64,000 bases of DNA from NCBI GenBank assembly GCA_003513495.1, contig DOPM01000060.1, forward strand, positions 1 to 64,000. Reading direction: 5' to 3'. Each line of letters begins with the position of its first letter. The first letter of the stretch is position 1. The translations under genes and the position numbers were made by a program. The stretch is from Desulfosporosinus sp. GTDB taxonomy: Bacteria > Bacillota > Desulfitobacteriia > Desulfitobacteriales > Desulfitobacteriaceae. Under the pieces are notes generated by a model. It was not told the origin of the DNA. It made no database searches and saw only the letters and a program-made list of their open reading frames with translations. Below are positions 62,706 through 64,000 of this stretch, piece by piece.

Positions 62706-63947
62706 ATGGCGCATAAGAGTATTTTGGTGGTCGGAGGGGGAGTAAGCGGACTTACAGCCGCTGTTGAAGCTTCCGAAGCAGGAAGTGAGGTCTATCTGGT
62801 TGAACAGAAATCCTACCTAGGTGGTAGAGTGGCCCAGATGAACCAGTATTTTCCGAAGTTGTGCCCCCCGAACTGCGGGTTGGAGATTAATTTTAAACGG
62901 ATTAAGCAAAATCCCCGGATCAAATTCTTCACTTTAGCTGAAATCGAAAAGATAAACGGTGTAGAAGGAGATTATACAGTAACAGTAAAATTAAATCCCC
63001 GTTATGTAAATCAGAACTGCACAGCTTGCGGTAAGTGTTCCGAAGTATGTCCTGCAGAAAGGTCTAACGAATTTAATTACGGAATGGATAAAACAAAAGC
63101 TGCTTATAAGGCTCATGAGTTCGCTTTCCCAATGAAGTATGTTATAGACGGTGAGGCGTGTTTAGGAGCAGAATGCGGAAAATGTGTTGCCGCATGTCAG
63201 TACGGTGCTATTGAATTAGATATGGCGGCAAAAAGCTTTGATTTGAATGTTGGATCAATCGTTTGGTCTACGGGTTGGGAACCCTATGATGCCACGAAGG
63301 TTGATTATTATGGTTTTGGGAAACACCAAAATGTTATTACGAACGTTATGATGGAGCGTTTGGCTGCTTCAAATGGACCTACTGCTGGAAAAATTGTTCG
63401 GCCATCCGATGGAAAAGAAGTTAAAACCATTGCTTTTGTTCAATGTGCTGGTTCCCGTGACGAAAATCATCTGCCCTATTGTTCTGGAGTTTGCTGTATG
63501 GCTTCGCTAAAACAAGCAACCTACGTCAAAGCAATGTATCCGGATTCAAAGGTTTATATGTTTTATATAGATGTCAGAGCGATGGGTAAACACGAAGAGT
63601 TTTATACCAAAGTTCAAGATGACATCACTATGATCAAAGGAAAAGTTGGCGAAATCTCTGAAGATCCAGAGACTAAAGATGTAATTGTTCAAGTAGAAAA
63701 TCAGTTAACTGGCGAGATCATGAAGGAAACTGTTGACATGGTTGTGTTAGCTACAGGAATGGTACCAGCTACTTCGAATGTACCGGATGCAATAGCCTAT
63801 GATGAGGATGGCTTCGTTGTTTCCGATCCACAACAACTAGGGATTTATGGCGCAGGATGTGTTAAGAAGCCGTTAGATGTTTCCTCATCGGTTAAAGATT
63901 CTACTTCTGCAGCGCTTAAGGCCATTCAATCTACGGTGAGGAGGTAG
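62706..63947 (+). CDS. qmoA: QmoA, quinone-interacting membrane-bound oxidoreductase subunit A
   Basis: 413 residues, HdrA-like flavoprotein. The N-terminal FAD motif is GGGVSGLTAAVEASEAGSEVYLVEQ; PKLCPPNCG, CTACGKCSEVCPAE and AECGKCVAACQYG are iron-sulfur segments. GTGMVPA-like region and GIYGAGCV end. Qmo sends electrons from menaquinol to APS reductase. ATG 62706 has GGGAGG seven bases or so upstream; 62682 is too early. qmoB starts five bases after its TAG. Confidence 0.92.
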   Translation: MAHKSILVVGGGVSGLTAAVEASEAGSEVYLVEQKSYLGGRVAQMNQYFPKLCPPNCGLEINFKRIKQNPRIKFFTLAEIEKINGVEGDYTVTVKLNPRYVNQNCTACGKCSEVCPAERSNEFNYGMDKTKAAYKAHEFAFPMKYVIDGEACLGAECGKCVAACQYGAIELDMAAKSFDLNVGSIVWSTGWEPYDATKVDYYGFGKHQNVITNVMMERLAASNGPTAGKIVRPSDGKEVKTIAFVQCAGSRDENHLPYCSGVCCMASLKQATYVKAMYPDSKVYMFYIDVRAMGKHEEFYTKVQDDITMIKGKVGEISEDPETKDVIVQVENQLTGEIMKETVDMVVLATGMVPATSNVPDAIAYDEDGFVVSDPQQLGIYGAGCVKKPLDVSSSVKDSTSAALKAIQSTVRR

Positions 63948-63952
63948 CCCAA

Positions 63953-64000
63953 TGGATAAAAAAACAGGTGTTTATATCTGCACTGGCTGTAGTATCGGAG
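63953..64000 (+). CDS. qmoB: QmoB, N-terminal part
   Basis: Sixteen codons are visible: MDKKTGVYICTGCSIG, cut at the window end. This is the known start of QmoB with the first [4Fe-4S] cysteines. Ribosome site AGGAGG lies in the end of qmoA. Confidence 0.85.

Overview
The window reads as chromosome from an anaerobic, sulfate-reducing Firmicute of the Desulfosporosinus/Desulfitobacterium type (Peptococcaceae). Reasons, all from the sequence: a complete dsrMKJOP-dsrC set and a qmoA-qmoB start (dissimilatory sulfate reduction); AGGAGG-type ribosome binding sites with many GTG/TTG starts; low-to-medium G+C; Firmicute families such as CvfB and RNase J; a clostridial-type 2-hydroxyacyl-CoA dehydratase set; and desulfoferrodoxin. 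The genus is inference. No rRNA, tRNA, CRISPR array or intact insertion sequence was seen.

Layout. 1-6270: end of a TRAP C4-dicarboxylate permease, a sigma-54 activator with an N-terminal Rossmann domain, then a fumarate reductase/succinate dehydrogenase operon (C-A-B) behind a clear -24/-12 promoter with an upstream palindrome. 6271-10162: a small Cys-rich peptide gene, cvfB, a DUF188 gene and htpG. 10587-16627: an RsbRD_N-domain gene, dsrMKJOP and dsrC, the membrane arm and DsrC carrier of sulfite reduction. 17059-19616: an unknown protein, a lipoprotein, an ATP-grasp protein of the glutathionylspermidine synthase family and a DUF350 membrane protein. 19883-25671: an exported protein, an ABC exporter with a two-component system, and a class II aldolase. 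25901-30991: S-adenosylhomocysteinase, topoisomerase III and a MATE pump, with a relic of topB behind them.

31038-44380 is the most distinctive region: a methylated-amine island. It holds a BCCT (betaine-type) transporter, a LysR regulator, a PAS sigma-54 activator, a non-pyrrolysine MttB-family methyltransferase, a corrinoid protein, and a second MttB whose frame is crossed by one in-frame TAG at codon 328, where pyrrolysine is expected. An alkaline-phosphatase-superfamily protein, a thioredoxin with a CHVC site and a thioredoxin reductase fused to a Cys-less thioredoxin-like domain follow. The transporter and the first methyltransferase both have well-spaced sigma-54 promoters, and both are flanked by copies of the same dyad, RAGTC-N5-GACTT. 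This suggests one activator controls uptake and demethylation together. No pylS, pylBCD or pylT was seen, so the pyrrolysine machinery would have to be elsewhere.

44595-46290 is decaying DNA: a helD-like gene with its middle deleted, and a frameshifted MFS gene lacking its N-terminus. 46286-55211 holds RNase J, a small HTH protein, a SulP transporter with a universal stress protein, a DEAD-box helicase, a metallo-beta-lactamase-fold hydrolase and a MoxR/VWA pair. 55232-60197 (minus strand) is an acyl-CoA ligase plus two-subunit 2-hydroxyacyl-CoA dehydratase and its activator. Desulfoferrodoxin, a beta-hydroxyacid dehydrogenase and qmoA with the first codons of qmoB close the window. Several families of short palindromic repeats lie between genes, and one copy sits in frame inside topB.
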